64,000 bases of DNA from Clostridium muellerianum. GTDB lineage: Bacteria > Bacillota > Clostridia > Clostridiales > Clostridiaceae. How positions within the stretch are numbered: position 1 is the first letter of the stretch; each line of letters begins with the position of its first letter. Below, piece after piece: positions 43,615 to 53,115 of this stretch. The stretch lies in NCBI RefSeq assembly GCF_012926525.1, contig NZ_JABBNI010000058.1, positions 124,001 to 188,000 on the forward strand, in the 5' to 3' direction. A program made the position numbers and the translations under genes. The notes beneath the pieces were generated by a model. The model searched no databases and was not told the origin of the DNA. It saw only the letters and a list, made by a program, of their open reading frames with translations.

Positions 43615-44037
43615 ATGAAGGATTTATCAAAATATATTTCTGTAGCACATAGACGTTCGCAAATATTTTATACAGAACATCTTGAAAAACTGGGAGTTAC
43701 CAGTGGACAGTTTATGTATATAGTTTGCATTTGTAAGAATCCGGGATATACCCAGGATGAATTATCTCAACAATTGATTATAGATAAGAGTACTGTAGCA
43801 AAGGTTTTATCTCAGCTTGAAGCAAATGGATTTATTACTAAAGCTACAAATTTAAATGATAGACGTGCGTTTAATATTTTCCCTACAGGTAAGGCAATTG
43901 ATGTATATCCTAAAATATTGGAAATAAAAGATCAGTGGCATCATAGAATAACAGAAAATTTAAGTGATATAGAATGTGATGTTTTTCAAAAGTTAATGGA
44001 AAAGGTTATGGAGAATAGTATTAAAACATGGAAGTAA
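43615..44037 (+). CDS. MarR-family transcriptional regulator
   Basis: The 140-residue winged-helix protein has the MarR fold: TSGQFMYIVCICKNPGYTQDELSQ, LIIDKSTVAKVLSQLEANGFI recognition helix, and the DDRR-like wing NLNDRRAFNIFPT. MarR proteins are dimeric repressors released by small ligands. GGAGGA precedes the ATG. It is paired with the divergent YczE-like membrane protein through shared operators, so the ligand may be a compound handled by that protein. Confidence 0.9.
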   Translation: MKDLSKYISVAHRRSQIFYTEHLEKLGVTSGQFMYIVCICKNPGYTQDELSQQLIIDKSTVAKVLSQLEANGFITKATNLNDRRAFNIFPTGKAIDVYPKILEIKDQWHHRITENLSDIECDVFQKLMEKVMENSIKTWK

Positions 44038-44188
44038 AGCTATGTTTTAATACTAAATACTTATAATAATCTATTTTTTACTTGTTTCTGCAATAATATT
44101 GTTACGAAGTGAAAATTTTATGAGCTTTGATCTGGAAAAAAATATCAGTATAAGTAAAGTTTATTTGAAGCTAATAATTGATTTATAA

Positions 44189-44239
44189 AATAAGAAATCT
44201 ACTAAAAGTCTATTGTAGACTTTTAGTAGATTTCTTATT
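44189..44239. terminator. Perfect 24-bp hairpin
   Basis: AATAAGAAATCTACTAAAAG... (44189-44212) and its exact complement (44216-44239) flank a TTG loop. It is 151 nt after marR. It looks like a strong, possibly bidirectional terminator or a small structured RNA. The remaining 44240-44501 has short frames only and no supported gene. Confidence 0.6.
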
Positions 44240-44501
44240 CTACATTTGATAACATGGATACAAAATTGATATGTATAAGAGGCGTAATGAGTAGTATGCT
44301 ACAATACCTTGGTGAAAAAGATGGGGATAATATATAGTTTTAGATGCTAAATAATAAATATTTTTAAAATAAAATTTGAAATTATAGTTTACAATATGTA
44401 TAATATATTTAACGATCGTAAAATATAACTAACAGATATAAGATATAATTAACAAAATTTGAATGCATTTTAATACTTATTTACTAATGGAGGTTTCATA
44501 T

Positions 44502-45053
44502 ATGAATCTAAATACAATAATTGGAGAAAATCTTAAGCGATTAAGATTAGAAAGAAATTTAAGTTTTGGGCAATTGGCGGAGTTATCTGAAGTAAGTAAA
44601 GTAATGATTTCTCAAATTGAAAAGGGAGATAGCAATCCAACAATTAATACTATTTGGAAAATTGCAAAGGGGCTAAATGTTCCATATACTATGCTTATTG
44701 ATAAACATGAAGATCAAACTTCTGTGGTAAAAAAGTCAGACGCTGAATACCAAGCTAGTGAAGACGGAAGTTATCGTGTTTATTGTTATTATGGAAGCAC
44801 ACCACATAGAAATTTTGAATTGTTTTTACTTGAATTGGATTCAGGTACATCGTATACATCTATTGGTCATTCGCAAAAGTCTCAGGAGTACATAAATATT
44901 CTTCAAGGTGAACTTGTATTATCAACAAATGATAAGGATTATTTATTGAAAGAAGAGGATTCTATCTGTTTTCTATCGGAAGAACCTCATGTTTATAGAA
45001 GTTGTGGAAAGAATACTCTTAAAGCCACGGTTGTAAATTTTTATCCAATTTAA
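44502..45053 (+). CDS. XRE-family regulator with C-terminal cupin
   Basis: Residues 1-66 of this 183-residue protein form a Cro/XRE helix-turn-helix (IGENLKRLRLERNLSFGQLAELSEVSK region); residues 105-180 form a small cupin (EYINILQGELVL, SICFLSEEPHVYRS). This architecture is typical of regulators that sense a small metabolite, for example amino-acid-related ones. ATG 44502 follows GGAGG by 8 nt; a frame from 44463 lacks a site. It precedes alaX, so it may regulate that gene, with amino-acid supply as a plausible signal. Confidence 0.88.
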   Translation: MNLNTIIGENLKRLRLERNLSFGQLAELSEVSKVMISQIEKGDSNPTINTIWKIAKGLNVPYTMLIDKHEDQTSVVKKSDAEYQASEDGSYRVYCYYGSTPHRNFELFLLELDSGTSYTSIGHSQKSQEYINILQGELVLSTNDKDYLLKEEDSICFLSEEPHVYRSCGKNTLKATVVNFYPI

Positions 45054-45144
45054 TTAAAGAAAAATATTGGTAAAATAAGGGCTGGATTTAAAAGTGTTGG
45101 GCTATTATTTAATGGTTTTAAATAAATTTTTGGAGGAATGAAAA

Positions 45145-45861
45145 ATGAGTGAATTAATATTTCAAAAAGACAGCTATTTAAAGGAGTTTGATTGTAAAGT
45201 TATTGGGGTAGATGAGTCTGAAAATGCTGTTATTTTGGATAAAACAGCATTCTATATTGGTGGGGGTGGCCAACCATGTGATTTTGGAGTGTTGGAAACA
45301 GCTGCAGATAAGTATGTTGTTAATAAGGTTAAGAAAAAGGGAAGTGATGTATACCACTATATTGATGGAAAACTTCCTAAAGTTAATGAAGTATGTGTGG
45401 GAAAAATAGATTGGGAACATAGATATAAAATGATGAGAACTCATACAGCTATGCATATTTTATGTGGTGTTGTATGGAGGGACTATAAAGCTCAAGTAAC
45501 CGGTGGAGATATGGACTGTTTAAAGGGGAGAATGGACTTTGAATTTGAAAACTTTGACAAAGAATTAATAGAAGAAATAGAAAAAAAGGTTAATGAAGAA
45601 ATAAAGTGCAAAAGAAACATTAAAGTAAATATTTTAGAAAGGGAAGAGGCTTTTAAAATTCCTGATTTAATAAGAACGAAAATAAATCTTTTACCAGAAG
45701 GAATTAAAGAAATAAGAACAGTTGAAATTGAAGGACTGGATCTTCAAGCAGATGGAGGAACTCATGTAAAGAATACTGCTGAAGTTGGGAAAATAAAAAT
45801 AGTGGACTTTAAAAGTAAGGGGAAAAATAATAAAAGAATATATGTTGAAATAGAAGATTAG
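45145..45861 (+). CDS. alaX: Alanyl-tRNA editing protein AlaX
   Basis: The 238-residue protein is a free-standing editing domain homologous to the alanyl-tRNA synthetase editing site, which hydrolyses Ser- or Gly-mischarged tRNA-Ala. The zinc-binding THTAMHIL (HxxxH) motif is near residue 100 and the second pair is DGGTHV near residue 197 (Cys or His changed to His-only pattern C-less in this copy). An OB/beta-barrel N-terminal domain with GGGGQPCD is present, as in AlaX-M. GGAGGA precedes the ATG. It follows the XRE-cupin regulator. Confidence 0.88.
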   Translation: MSELIFQKDSYLKEFDCKVIGVDESENAVILDKTAFYIGGGGQPCDFGVLETAADKYVVNKVKKKGSDVYHYIDGKLPKVNEVCVGKIDWEHRYKMMRTHTAMHILCGVVWRDYKAQVTGGDMDCLKGRMDFEFENFDKELIEEIEKKVNEEIKCKRNIKVNILEREEAFKIPDLIRTKINLLPEGIKEIRTVEIEGLDLQADGGTHVKNTAEVGKIKIVDFKSKGKNNKRIYVEIED

Positions 45862-45933
45862 ATTAATACTTAACAAATGTTAATGATAATTATAATTACA
45901 TTTGTTTAGTTGAAGAGCTTTAGTCATGATAAA

Positions 45934-45967
45934 GAAGGAGATGCTTAAATACATAGGCGTCTCCTTC
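45934..45967. terminator. Hairpin between alaX and bioY
   Basis: GAAGGAGATGC pairs with GCGTCTCCTTC (one G-T pair) in the convergent gap. No long T-run follows. Confidence 0.5.
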
Positions 45968-46028
45968 CTGTGTTTATGAGTTTATTTATAAAAACATTCT
46001 TGTGGATTATAATCATAGATTAAGTTAA

Positions 46029-46577
46029 TTAAGCTTGGAATAAATTAGCTTTAATTAATGGCTTACGAATTTGAGGACCTATTAAAGTAGCAATTAAAAT
46101 CTTAATAAGGTCACCAGGTATGAACGGAATTACGCCTGCAGCAAGTGCTGAACCTAGTGACAGATGAGCTTGATATGATAACCATACAGTACCGAAGGCA
46201 TAACATACAGCAGTACCAACTACCATACCTATAAAGCATAGATACCATTTGTTAAAAAAAGTATCAATAAAAAACCCTGCAATTAGTGCCATAAAGAAAA
46301 ATCCTATAATATATCCACCAGTTGGGCCTAAGATTTTAGATGGACCACCAGTGAAACCAGAGAATACAGGAACGCCAACAAAACCGATTAACATATATAT
46401 TATATAACTGACACTGCCTTTTTTCATGCCAAGTGTGTAAAGTGCAAAATAGATTGCTAAGTTTGTGAAAGAAATTGGTATCACACCAATAGGGATTGAT
46501 AAAGGTCCAAGAATGCAAATCACTGCAGCCATAACTCCTATAACTGCCATTTTGTAGATATTAGATTTGTTTTTCAT
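46029..46577 (-). CDS. bioY: Biotin transporter S component BioY
   Basis: This 182-residue membrane protein has six helices and the BioY signature (PIGVIPISFTNLAIYFAL, GFVGVPVFSGFTGGPSKILGPTGGY, FIPGDLIKI). It is the substrate-capture component of an ECF-type biotin transporter. ATG 46577 has TGGAGG 6 nt upstream; the longer frame runs into the end of bioB. It follows bioB by 37 nt, so both are transcribed from the BirA-controlled promoter. EcfAAT subunits are elsewhere. Confidence 0.93.
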   Translation of the reverse strand: MKNKSNIYKMAVIGVMAAVICILGPLSIPIGVIPISFTNLAIYFALYTLGMKKGSVSYIIYMLIGFVGVPVFSGFTGGPSKILGPTGGYIIGFFFMALIAGFFIDTFFNKWYLCFIGMVVGTAVCYAFGTVWLSYQAHLSLGSALAAGVIPFIPGDLIKILIATLIGPQIRKPLIKANLFQA

Positions 46578-46614
46578 AATTTTCCTCCATTTTAATTTTA
46601 GTAATATAAAAATA

Positions 46615-47571
46615 TTATTTTGAAATATCAAAGCCTAAACTAGTTAGCATTTCTTTATCCTGTATAGTATCATTGCCTATAGTGGTTAACATATCTCCAG
46701 TGATTGTAGCATTACAACCAGACAGGAATATCCTAGCACCACCATCTTTAAAGTAATTTCTGCCTGCTGCTATACGAATATATGCAGTAGGATTAATATA
46801 ACGGAATATAGCAACAGTTCTTAAAATATCTTCTTCAGCAAGAGGCTTTAAATTTTCATAACATGTCCCTTTAATAGGCATAAGTGCATTAATAGGAATA
46901 GAATCTATTTGTAATTCTGATAGACTTACAGCCATATCAATACGGTCATTCCAGGTTTCACCCATACCAATGATACCGCCAGAACAAACTCTAAGACCAA
47001 CTTTTTTTGCCAGCATAATTTCGTGAATTTTATCTTCATATGTATGGGTAGTGCAAATATTAGGAAAGTTGCGTTTAGAAGTTTCTATGTTTTCATGATA
47101 CATTGAAACGCCAGCCTTCTTTAAACGAATGAATTGTTCTTCAGTTAGAAGACCATGAGAAGCACAAAGACTAATTCCACATTCCTTATACATTTTTTTG
47201 TACGATTCAATAGCTTTATCAAAATCTTTTCCTGTTAAGGATCTACCAGCCGTAACAATGGAATAGCGGTGTATGCCATTTGATTCATTCTTTTTACAAT
47301 CCTCTAAAATTATATCGGGATCTAAAAATTTATATTCTTTAATTCCAGTGTGATGATGAGCAGATTGAGCACAGAATTTACAATTTTCACTGCAACTACC
47401 ACTACGAGCATTGATGATGGTACAAAGATCAACCTTATTGCCACATAGTGCCTGACGAATTATATTAGCACCTTCAAGAAGTTCCTTTATATCTGTGGTC
47501 AAAAAGGAACTGAAATCTTCTCCTCTTTTTAAACGTCTGCCCGAAATAATTTCTTTTGCTAAATCTTTCAT
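46615..47571 (-). CDS. bioB: Biotin synthase
   Basis: The 318-residue radical-SAM enzyme has the CSENCKFC (CxxxCxxC) [4Fe-4S] motif at about residues 56-63 after NARSG, and the further Cys, Asn and Arg residues of the [2Fe-2S] substrate cluster region (for example ASHGLL and IRIAAGRNYF). It inserts sulfur into dethiobiotin. ATG 47571 follows GGAGG by 8 nt. With bioY it forms a scavenging/synthesis pair; bioA, D and F are not present here. A 58-bp decayed copy of an internal segment occurs at 53995. Confidence 0.95.
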   Translation of the reverse strand: MKDLAKEIISGRRLKRGEDFSSFLTTDIKELLEGANIIRQALCGNKVDLCTIINARSGSCSENCKFCAQSAHHHTGIKEYKFLDPDIILEDCKKNESNGIHRYSIVTAGRSLTGKDFDKAIESYKKMYKECGISLCASHGLLTEEQFIRLKKAGVSMYHENIETSKRNFPNICTTHTYEDKIHEIMLAKKVGLRVCSGGIIGMGETWNDRIDMAVSLSELQIDSIPINALMPIKGTCYENLKPLAEEDILRTVAIFRYINPTAYIRIAAGRNYFKDGGARIFLSGCNATITGDMLTTIGNDTIQDKEMLTSLGFDISK

Positions 47572-47712
47572 TTTAAAATCCTCCATTTAAATGCTTAAGT
47601 GTAAACAAAGTATCCCAACATCAATTAAAATTACATAAATATTATGTATTAATTAATAAACTATCAAAAAATATGTTTGGCATATATTGAAGTATATATG
47701 AACATAAAGATA

Positions 47713-47744
47713 TTGTCAACCATTTTTATGGCTAAGGTTAACAA
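47713..47744 (-). promoter_or_regulatory. BirA operator of bioBY
   Basis: On the minus strand TTGTTAACC and GGTTGACAA are separated by 14 bp, a near-perfect match to the BirA box TTGTAAACC-N14/15-GGTTTACAA. It lies 142 bp upstream of bioB. It implies biotin-dependent repression by a Group II BirA. Confidence 0.85.
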
Positions 47745-47803
47745 TTGCATTTCCTATTTAAAATATAATTAGATTATGAATGAAAGTTTTGATAATAATA
47801 AAA

Positions 47804-47830
47804 GAGGTAGTTATCAATAGTAACTACCTC
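47804..47830 (-). terminator. Terminator of the ABC-exporter operon
   Basis: GAGGTAGTTA pairs perfectly with TAACTACCTC (10 bp, 7-nt loop). On the minus strand it is followed by TTTTATTATTATC, consistent with termination of the leftward ABC operon that ends at 47920. Confidence 0.8.
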
Positions 47831-47919
47831 AGGTTGTTCATAAACTCAGCACTTTAAAAAATGTTAGGTTTAATTTTTTTCATCATAAACACTTCTATCT
47901 TCAAATTTATATATTTATA

Positions 47920-49512
47920 TTAATAACATTTAAGTCTATTATTTTTTATAATCATTGAAGATGCTATTAGAAAAGTTCCAATAACTAAAAATATAATTGG
48001 AATATGGCACATTACAGCCCTTGTGGTAAGTCCAAGAAAATCTAAACTTGTTAAACCATTTAATATACCTACATACCATAAAATTATATAAATTATTTCA
48101 AAGGCAGTAGGACTTCTAGCAAAATTTCCAATAAAAATTCCTAAAGCATTTACAAAGAAGATTCCCATTAAAATATAAAGAATTCCTAAAAAATTATGCA
48201 GTAGCAAAAACTTTATTATCACAGCTGTATTTATAAGTATAGTGAATAAAATTCCAGCAGCAGTAAAATTTAAAGGCTCTGTATTCCTGTAATTTTTATA
48301 AGTTAAAAGATAATTTTCCATATTAAAATCTGTTTGAACAGTACCTAATTTAGACCATATAAAAATAGGCAGAATCCATATTACAGGGATTAAAAACTTA
48401 TTTAAGGTATCGCCTTTTGAAAAAAGTACTCCTATAGAGCAGAAAATCAAGATTGCATACCAGTATAAATTAGGTGAAGTAAGTATAATTTTAAAATTAC
48501 TTTTCAATATACTGAGATTGTTAGAATAGGTTTTGTTTTCGAAAATTTCACTTAACATTGTTCCCTTAAAAGGGGTATATTTCTTTTCTTGTACAATACT
48601 ATTAATATTTTTAGAAGCTTTTGTTCTAATAAGGGAAGTTCTTTTAAAAAACATGGAGACTAAAAAAAGCAAAAGAATACCTATAAAAATCCAAAATAAT
48701 CTTTGGAACAATATGTTTAAACTAATGTTTACATTATCCATTATAAAAGTCTTAATATTTCCATGAAGCGGGCCACTTGTGCCAAGACTAAAAGAATCTA
48801 TATCAGCAAGCTCTTTAAAGTTAAGCTTTAATTGTTCCGATATTATTTTGGCAGCAGTATTCATTCCAAAAACATCTGCTAAAGTAGAAGTTCTATTTTG
48901 GATGGAGTATATTATTATTCCAGACCAGGCAAAGAAGTATACTACATTTCCAAAGGAGTTTCTTAGAAAAGGAATAACCTCAAAGATTATTGCTATAACT
49001 GCTGTAATAAAACAAGCTGGCACTGCTAATATTAAAAAGGGTGTTAAAAGTTTAATTGGCTGCAAATAGCAGCTTTCACCTCTAACAAATTGCATTATAA
49101 TAGTAATTATAATAACTACAAGCATTTGAAGTAGAAGAAATAGTAAATTACCAAAGGCTTTTCCAAATATAAATATCCAGGATTTTGTTCCTATAGAAGC
49201 TGTTATTTCACCTATTAAAAGTTCTTTTTCTCTTTTTATAGAATTTCTAACAAAGTAAAATCCAATTAAAGTTACAACACTGATAAAGGCTATGGTAGAA
49301 ACCCAGCCAAGCCATACGGAATTATAAATACCTCTATAGAAGTATTTACCAAAGGAATAGTTTAACGTATAGTAAAGACTGCTGTTATTTTGTGGAAAAA
49401 ATAAATAGGATATATACATTATTAAAAGAGTTATAATGAAGGTAGTTTTACTTCTTGTTCTATCTAAAAAATCAGATATTCCTATATAGTAAATTTCATA
49501 TATGCTATTCAA
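47920..49512 (-). CDS. ABC transporter permease (ABC-2-like)
   Basis: The 530-residue membrane protein has about 12 transmembrane helices in two similar halves, typical of large ABC-2 exporter permeases, and one extracellular loop at about residues 235-265. TTG 49512 is preferred because GAGGTG lies 6 nt upstream; it overlaps the ATPase gene end by 8 nt, indicating coupling. The substrate is unknown; together with the neighbouring two-component system a role in peptide or antimicrobial resistance is possible but not shown. Confidence 0.82.
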   Translation of the reverse strand: MNSIYEIYYIGISDFLDRTRSKTTFIITLLIMYISYLFFPQNNSSLYYTLNYSFGKYFYRGIYNSVWLGWVSTIAFISVVTLIGFYFVRNSIKREKELLIGEITASIGTKSWIFIFGKAFGNLLFLLLQMLVVIIITIIMQFVRGESCYLQPIKLLTPFLILAVPACFITAVIAIIFEVIPFLRNSFGNVVYFFAWSGIIIYSIQNRTSTLADVFGMNTAAKIISEQLKLNFKELADIDSFSLGTSGPLHGNIKTFIMDNVNISLNILFQRLFWIFIGILLLFLVSMFFKRTSLIRTKASKNINSIVQEKKYTPFKGTMLSEIFENKTYSNNLSILKSNFKIILTSPNLYWYAILIFCSIGVLFSKGDTLNKFLIPVIWILPIFIWSKLGTVQTDFNMENYLLTYKNYRNTEPLNFTAAGILFTILINTAVIIKFLLLHNFLGILYILMGIFFVNALGIFIGNFARSPTAFEIIYIILWYVGILNGLTSLDFLGLTTRAVMCHIPIIFLVIGTFLIASSMIIKNNRLKCY

Positions 49513-50386
49513 TATTTTCACCTCTCTTTTTTGAAGTATAATAAATATAAGCATCTTCAAGGGTAGGAATCACGCTTAATGCATTTTGCAATGGTTTTGA
49601 TTCTGATATTATTCTTATAACCATTCCTTCACTTCTTCTTATTATATTTCCTGTTATATAGTTATCCTTTATTTCTTTAAGGTGACTTTCTTCAGTTAAA
49701 CATTCCCATACTATTCCCTCTAATGAATTTATAAGTTCTTCATTTTTACAAAAACACATGAGCTTACCTTTATCAATAAGAACTATTTTTTCAGCTGAAG
49801 CTTCTACATCAGACACTATATGGGTAGATAATATTATTATTTTATCTTTTGATAAACTATTAATTAGATTTCTAAAGTTCATTCTTTCATTGGGATCTAA
49901 TCCTACGGTGGGTTCATCTACTATAAGAATTTTAGGATCATTTAAAAGAGCTTGTGCAATGCCTATTCTTTGCTTCATACCACCAGAATAATTTCCAATA
50001 CTTTTATTTGCAGCGTCTCTAAGATTTAGTAAATCAATAAGTTCATTTATTCTATTTACTGCTTTTTTCATGTTAAGTCCTTTTAAAGCTGCCATGTATT
50101 TTAAAAATTCAATAGCATTTAAATTAGGAAATACTCCAAAGCTTTGAGGTAAATATCCTAAAGCATGTCTAAGTTCATCACCATTTTTATGAATGTTACA
50201 TCCATTCCAAGTAATAACACCTTCTGTTGGCTTTGAAACTGTGGCTATCATCTTCATTAATGTTGATTTTCCAGCACCATTTGCACCTAAAAGACCTATT
50301 ATTCCTCTTTCTAATTCCAGATTAAAATTTGAAAGAGCTGTAAAATTATTTGAGTATTTTTTAGAAACATTTTTGATTGAAAGCAT
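49505..50386 (-). CDS. ABC transporter ATP-binding protein
   Basis: The 293-residue ATPase has Walker A GANGAGKST (residues about 34-42), a Q-loop in LPQSFGVFPN, signature YSGGMKQR and Walker B ILIVDEPTVGLDP, then the switch His in STHIVSD. It is of the BcrA/NatA type with an extra C-terminal region and pairs with the following permease. AGGAGG precedes the ATG. The operon lies downstream of the leftward sensor kinase genes and may belong to the same regulon. Confidence 0.92.
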   Translation of the reverse strand: MLSIKNVSKKYSNNFTALSNFNLELERGIIGLLGANGAGKSTLMKMIATVSKPTEGVITWNGCNIHKNGDELRHALGYLPQSFGVFPNLNAIEFLKYMAALKGLNMKKAVNRINELIDLLNLRDAANKSIGNYSGGMKQRIGIAQALLNDPKILIVDEPTVGLDPNERMNFRNLINSLSKDKIIILSTHIVSDVEASAEKIVLIDKGKLMCFCKNEELINSLEGIVWECLTEESHLKEIKDNYITGNIIRRSEGMVIRIISESKPLQNALSVIPTLEDAYIYYTSKKRGENIE

Positions 50387-50554
50387 AATATTTCCTCCTA
50401 AAATTAAATTGTAAAATTATCTGATGGTTATCCGCTTTAATACTTCAAGTAACTTTATGAAAGAGACTATAACTAAATTAAAGGCTTAAAATATATGTTT
50501 TCAAGTTGAAGCAAAGAGCGGGTAGGTACCAAATAAACTCACTTAAAATAATAA

Positions 50555-50583
50555 TAGATTAGCCTTAATATAAAGCTAATCTA
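50555..50583 (-). terminator. Terminator of the two-component operon
   Basis: TAGATTAGC pairs with GCTAATCTA (9 bp); on the minus strand ATTATTATTTT follows. Confidence 0.7.
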
Positions 50584-50596
50584 ACATTAATAAATT

Positions 50597-52036
50597 CTAA
50601 AATTTAAGAGGAATAGAGATAATAAATAAATTATTTTCGGATTCACTAGAAGTAAGTTTGATATCTCCACCATGTTTTTTTATAATCTTTTTTGTTATAG
50701 CTAGACCCAAGCCACTTCCGCCAGCACTAATTTCTGATTTCACAAAAGGTTCAAATATTGTATATCTAATTTCTTTATCAATATATTGTGCATTATTGCC
50801 AATTTGTAAAATTACATTATTATCTTCTAAATAACAAGCAATCTTTAATTTTGTGTAATCTTCATTATGATTTAAAGCATTATTAAAAATGTTGGAGAGT
50901 GCTCTTTTCATAAGCTTTTCATCAAATTTAAATATAATAGGATAGTCACTTATGTTGAGGTCTAAGTTAAAGTGCTTATTTTGAAATTCTTCATAGTATT
51001 CTACAATGAGACGTCTAAGCCATTCAGTAAAGTTAAGCTTTACTAAAGAAGGACTATATTCGGAATCTTCTAGTTTTGAAAGTGCAAATAAATCTTCAAT
51101 GAGTGTTGTAGAGTATATTGCTTTATTATGTATTATCTTTAAGAATTTTTCTTTTTCCTCCAAGGTTACATTCTCTTCTAGCAAAAGTTTGGAGAATCCT
51201 TGAATAGAGGTTATAGGTGTTTTTAAATCATGAGATATATCAACTAAAAGTCTTTTTTTGCTCTCATCTATTCTTTTATTTTCTTCTTTAACTTTTTCAA
51301 GTTCTATTACCATTTCATTAAATTCAGTTTCAACATCTTGAAGTTCTTTTAAACCTTTTATATTAGCCCTAGTGCCATAATTCAGTTTTTTTAAGCTTTT
51401 TATGCTGCGAATAAAGTTTTTAAGAGGATTTGTTATAAATTTAGAGCTTATAAGGCTGCAAATATATAAACCTATTAACAAATAAAGAAATTGAGTTAAA
51501 TATAGTATTCCATAAACCTTAAAAGAAAGAAGAATGTCAGCTTTAGTATATAAATTAGGTTTATAGGTAAAGGAAAGTGAGAGTTTTCTTCTATCAATTT
51601 TGTAAAGAAAAAGATAGGGTTCAGCATGCTTTCCTTTTACTGAAAACACTTCTCCATAGTAAGGACTTTGAGATGAATAATTTCCAACAGAAGATAATCT
51701 AAATAGTTGTTCATCATTGTATTGCATTATATTATCTTTTTTTTCGCCCTTTATGTAGATTACTTTTTTATCTTTGTTTAGGACTTCTTCCCAAGCACCT
51801 ATTTTAGAAAGAAAACCTAAATTTATTTTATCGAAGTCTTCATTATAATAAGAAGACATGGGTATATTATTGATTTGTTCATTATTGAAAACAAGCTTTT
51901 TTACTATAAACGCTGAGGATTTATAGGATAATTGTATAATTACATACAATACTAGAAAGGTTATTAAACAATTTATTATAAGAAAGTTTTTTACACCTAA
52001 TTTTTTCTTAATAATATTAAAGTTAAACTTCATCAT
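50597..52036 (-). CDS. Sensor histidine kinase
   Basis: The 479-residue membrane kinase has a first helix at about residues 15-35, an extracellular sensor (36-180), a second helix near 180-202, a HAMP-like linker, and the HisKA domain with DISHDLKTPITSIQGFS (phospho-His about 268). The HATPase domain shows NNALNHNED (N box), SGLGLAITKKI (G box). Its ATG follows the regulator stop by 1-4 nt. It likely responds to a cell-envelope signal and phosphorylates the adjacent OmpR-type regulator. Confidence 0.92.
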   Translation of the reverse strand: MMKFNFNIIKKKLGVKNFLIINCLITFLVLYVIIQLSYKSSAFIVKKLVFNNEQINNIPMSSYYNEDFDKINLGFLSKIGAWEEVLNKDKKVIYIKGEKKDNIMQYNDEQLFRLSSVGNYSSQSPYYGEVFSVKGKHAEPYLFLYKIDRRKLSLSFTYKPNLYTKADILLSFKVYGILYLTQFLYLLIGLYICSLISSKFITNPLKNFIRSIKSLKKLNYGTRANIKGLKELQDVETEFNEMVIELEKVKEENKRIDESKKRLLVDISHDLKTPITSIQGFSKLLLEENVTLEEKEKFLKIIHNKAIYSTTLIEDLFALSKLEDSEYSPSLVKLNFTEWLRRLIVEYYEEFQNKHFNLDLNISDYPIIFKFDEKLMKRALSNIFNNALNHNEDYTKLKIACYLEDNNVILQIGNNAQYIDKEIRYTIFEPFVKSEISAGGSGLGLAITKKIIKKHGGDIKLTSSESENNLFIISIPLKF

Positions 52037-52729
52037 TTAATTACCTTCAAATATATAACCAAGGCCTCTTATAGTCTTGATAAACTTAGGTTCTTTAGGA
52101 TTGTCCTCTATTTTTTCTCTTAACTTACTTATATAAACCATTATAATTTTTTCATCTCCAAGATAACATTGTCCCCATACATCTTCATATAATTGCCCTT
52201 TAGTGAAAACCTTATTTTTATTTTTCATAAAAAAGCATATAAGTTTATACTCAAAGGAGGTCAGCTGAAGTTCCATATCATTCTTATATACTTTACAGCT
52301 TTCTTCATCCAACTTTAGGTGCTTATTAATAATTGTGAGGTTGATTTCTTCCTTAGTGTTGTTAAATATGGTACTTCTTCTTAAAAGTGCTTTAACTCTT
52401 GCAATAAGTTCTAGAGTATTAAAGGGTTTGGCAAGATAATCGTCTGCACCAAGGAATAGACCATCAATTTTATCAATATCTTCGCCTTTAGCAGATAAGA
52501 ATATTATAGGAGTGTTACTTTTTTCTCTAATTTTTCTTAAAACTTCTTTTCCATCAAGGCCAGGCATCATTATATCTAGTATTACAATATCTATTTGCTG
52601 TTTTTCAAAAATTTCTAATGCTTCTTTTCCATTAAATGCTTTATAGGTATTATAGCCATTATTCTTCATATAGAAATTTATTAACTCTACAATTTCTTTG
52701 TCGTCATCTACAATTAAAATTGAATTCAT
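52037..52729 (-). CDS. OmpR/PhoB-family response regulator
   Basis: This 230-residue protein has a receiver domain (acidic DDD at residues 8-10, phospho-acceptor Asp in VILDIMMPG, Thr/Ser and Lys in AKPFN) and a C-terminal OmpR winged helix (ELQLTSFEYKLICFFMKN, IRGLGYIFEG). ATG 52729 follows AGGGGG; the longer frame has no site. It is transcribed together with the kinase. The divergent DUF4097 gene is a likely target, as in LiaR- or VraR-like systems. Confidence 0.92.
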   Translation of the reverse strand: MNSILIVDDDKEIVELINFYMKNNGYNTYKAFNGKEALEIFEKQQIDIVILDIMMPGLDGKEVLRKIREKSNTPIIFLSAKGEDIDKIDGLFLGADDYLAKPFNTLELIARVKALLRRSTIFNNTKEEINLTIINKHLKLDEESCKVYKNDMELQLTSFEYKLICFFMKNKNKVFTKGQLYEDVWGQCYLGDEKIIMVYISKLREKIEDNPKEPKFIKTIRGLGYIFEGN

Positions 52730-53115
52730 ATTTTTAATTCCCCCTATAATCCTTAATATTGATTTATCCAATTGTTAAGCTGCTGAATGCATGATTTTAA
52801 GTTTCCGCTGAAAAAAATCCCACTTAAACCTAAGAATCATTTGATGGTATTCTATAGTAAGTAGTTTAATATCACTATTAATTTACGTCAAGTTTTGGAA
52901 GATAAGGTATTAAAGTGCTGCCAAAGCTTGTAAGAATGTGCTTATGAGTAGGATAACCCTTCAATGTGTATTCCTGTAAAATAAAAATTATCATAAAATT
53001 AAGCTCCTATTAATTTTACATTAATCCCAGAAGTATATACTCATATTAAGCTTGAAAAATTAGCATGCGAAATAAAACTAAAAGCTTGAAAACATATTAT
53101 ACGGAGGTACTAATC

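Noticed and set aside
44270-44340. 27-codon frame starting MDTKLICIRGVMSSM
   Set aside because: No ribosome site and no recognisable family; not enough support.
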